From JBALVO01 sp036961445 (GTDB taxonomy: Bacteria; Pseudomonadota; Gammaproteobacteria; Pseudomonadales; Halieaceae), in assembly GCA_036961445.1 (NCBI GenBank), contig JBALVO010000167.1, forward strand, positions 1 to 6,461: a stretch of DNA of 6,461 nucleotides. Direction: 5' to 3'. Positions 6,052 to 6,461 of the stretch are shown piece after piece. Every line of letters begins with the position of its first letter. Position 1 is the first letter of the stretch. Under the pieces are notes generated by a model, which worked only from the letters and a program-made list of their open reading frames with translations, did no database searches and was not told where the DNA came from. Both the position numbers and the translations under genes were made by a program.

Positions 6052-6286
6052 ATGTTGCATGCCGTGGAAGTGTGCCCGCGCCAAGTATATCGTATTTCCC
6101 CAAGGTGAACTTTTTAGGCAACTTAATTGTTGACCTTCGAGTGAACTGGTTGTAGTTTCTGAGTGTTACAAAATAAAAGGGTATAAAGCCTGTAATAGAA
6201 TAATGAAAGTGCCAGGTAGAGCGCGTGCGATATCGCGTACATGGATGAATCTACCGGTGAGCGCTAAAGAAGCCCGCTTTAATTGT

Positions 6287-6318
6287 TTGCAAGGTTTTAA
6301 CCCCTGACTAACTATAAT
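6287..6318 (+). promoter_or_regulatory. Candidate promoter for the TonB-dependent receptor gene
   Basis: TATAAT at 6313-6318 is a perfect -10 hexamer. The best -35 is TTGCAA at 6287-6292, but the 20-base spacer is longer than the usual 16-18. The short inverted repeat GGTTTTAACC (6293-6302) lies between them and could bind a regulator. Transcription would begin near 6325, leaving only about 12 bases before the ATG, just enough to include the AGGGA ribosome site. An alternative further upstream is TTGACC (6130-6135) with TAGTTT 17 bases later. Neither is certain. Confidence 0.35.
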
Positions 6319-6336
6319 TATAAGTAGGGATCTGTT

Positions 6337-6461
6337 ATGACCTCACACCGTTCAATAAAGAAGAAGTCGCTAGCCTTTGCTGTCTCGGTTGCTACCGCGT
6401 CTCTTATTAGTGTCAACGCCAGCGCACAACTGGAAGAGGTGATTGTAACCGCCCAGAAACG
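6337..6461 (+). CDS. TonB-dependent outer-membrane receptor, N-terminal fragment (truncated by window edge)
   Basis: Only 41 complete codons are inside the window. They show a classic Sec signal peptide: basic N-region (HRSIKKK, 4-10), hydrophobic core (SLAFAVSVATASLISV, 11-26) and an AxA cleavage site (ASA, 28-30), so the mature protein starts near Gln31. The next residues, LEEVIVTAQKR (32 onward), are a textbook TonB box, the segment that contacts TonB and is followed by the plug domain. Such receptors import iron chelates, vitamin B12, or sugar polymers and other large nutrients, and are abundant in marine gammaproteobacteria. The plug and barrel lie beyond the edge, so the substrate cannot be inferred. 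AGGGA at 6326-6330, 6 bases before the ATG, fixes the start. Confidence 0.9.
   Translation, partial: MTSHRSIKKKSLAFAVSVATASLISVNASAQLEEVIVTAQK

Noticed and set aside
6191..6210. Fur box upstream of the TonB receptor
   Set aside because: TGTAATAGAATAATGAAAGT is AT-rich and only loosely like GATAATGATAATCATTATC; the match is too weak to claim iron control.
6203..6307. 34-codon plus-strand open frame upstream of the TonB receptor
   Set aside because: No Shine-Dalgarno before its ATG, no recognisable features, and it overlaps the presumed promoter region.

Overview
The window looks like chromosomal DNA of a free-living, probably marine, gammaproteobacterium. The pointers are a TonB-dependent receptor start with the TonB box LEEVIVTAQKR, a type III glutamine synthetase, a Crp/Fnr-type regulator, a class II aldolase/adducin protein and a likely sigma-54 promoter. 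This taxonomic placement is an inference from gene content and style; no rRNA or marker gene is present. No tRNA, CRISPR array, insertion sequence or integrase was seen.

Layout. (1) Positions 1-274, minus strand: the N-terminal 91 residues of a class II aldolase/adducin-family protein that runs off the left edge. (2) Divergent from it, 330-920 plus: a 196-residue Crp/Fnr-family regulator that lacks the usual cAMP contacts. (3) 921-1027: a short intergenic region with a 5-4-5 inverted repeat (TTAAC-N4-GTTAA) and an extra GTTAA copy, a candidate operator. (4) 1028-1543 plus: a 171-residue protein of unknown function with one N-terminal membrane helix. (5) 1544-1726: the leader of the glutamine synthetase gene, holding a near-consensus sigma-54 (-24/-12) promoter and a small hairpin. 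(6) 1727-3901 plus: glutamine synthetase type III (724 residues). (7) 3918-5321 plus, only 16 bases later: a 467-residue class I glutamine-amidotransferase-like protein with a large insertion between the nucleophile Cys and the catalytic His-Glu. (8) 5392-6051 minus, convergent: an atypical short-chain dehydrogenase/reductase of the HTATIP2 (TIP30)/NAD(P)-binding type. (9) 6052-6336: intergenic, with a candidate promoter and a 10-base palindrome. (10) 6337-6461 plus: the signal peptide and TonB box of a TonB-dependent outer-membrane receptor, cut by the right edge.

The core of the window is the two-gene unit formed by glutamine synthetase III and the amidotransferase-like gene, which appears to be under nitrogen-type (sigma-54) control. 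A glutamine-forming enzyme coupled to a protein with a glutamine-hydrolysing active-site signature suggests either a dedicated ammonia-transfer module or a gamma-glutamyl ligase/hydrolase pair comparable in logic to PuuA/PuuD. The sequence does not decide between these, and the GATase-like partner is the part of the window most likely to be undescribed. The flanking genes show no clear functional link to this unit.
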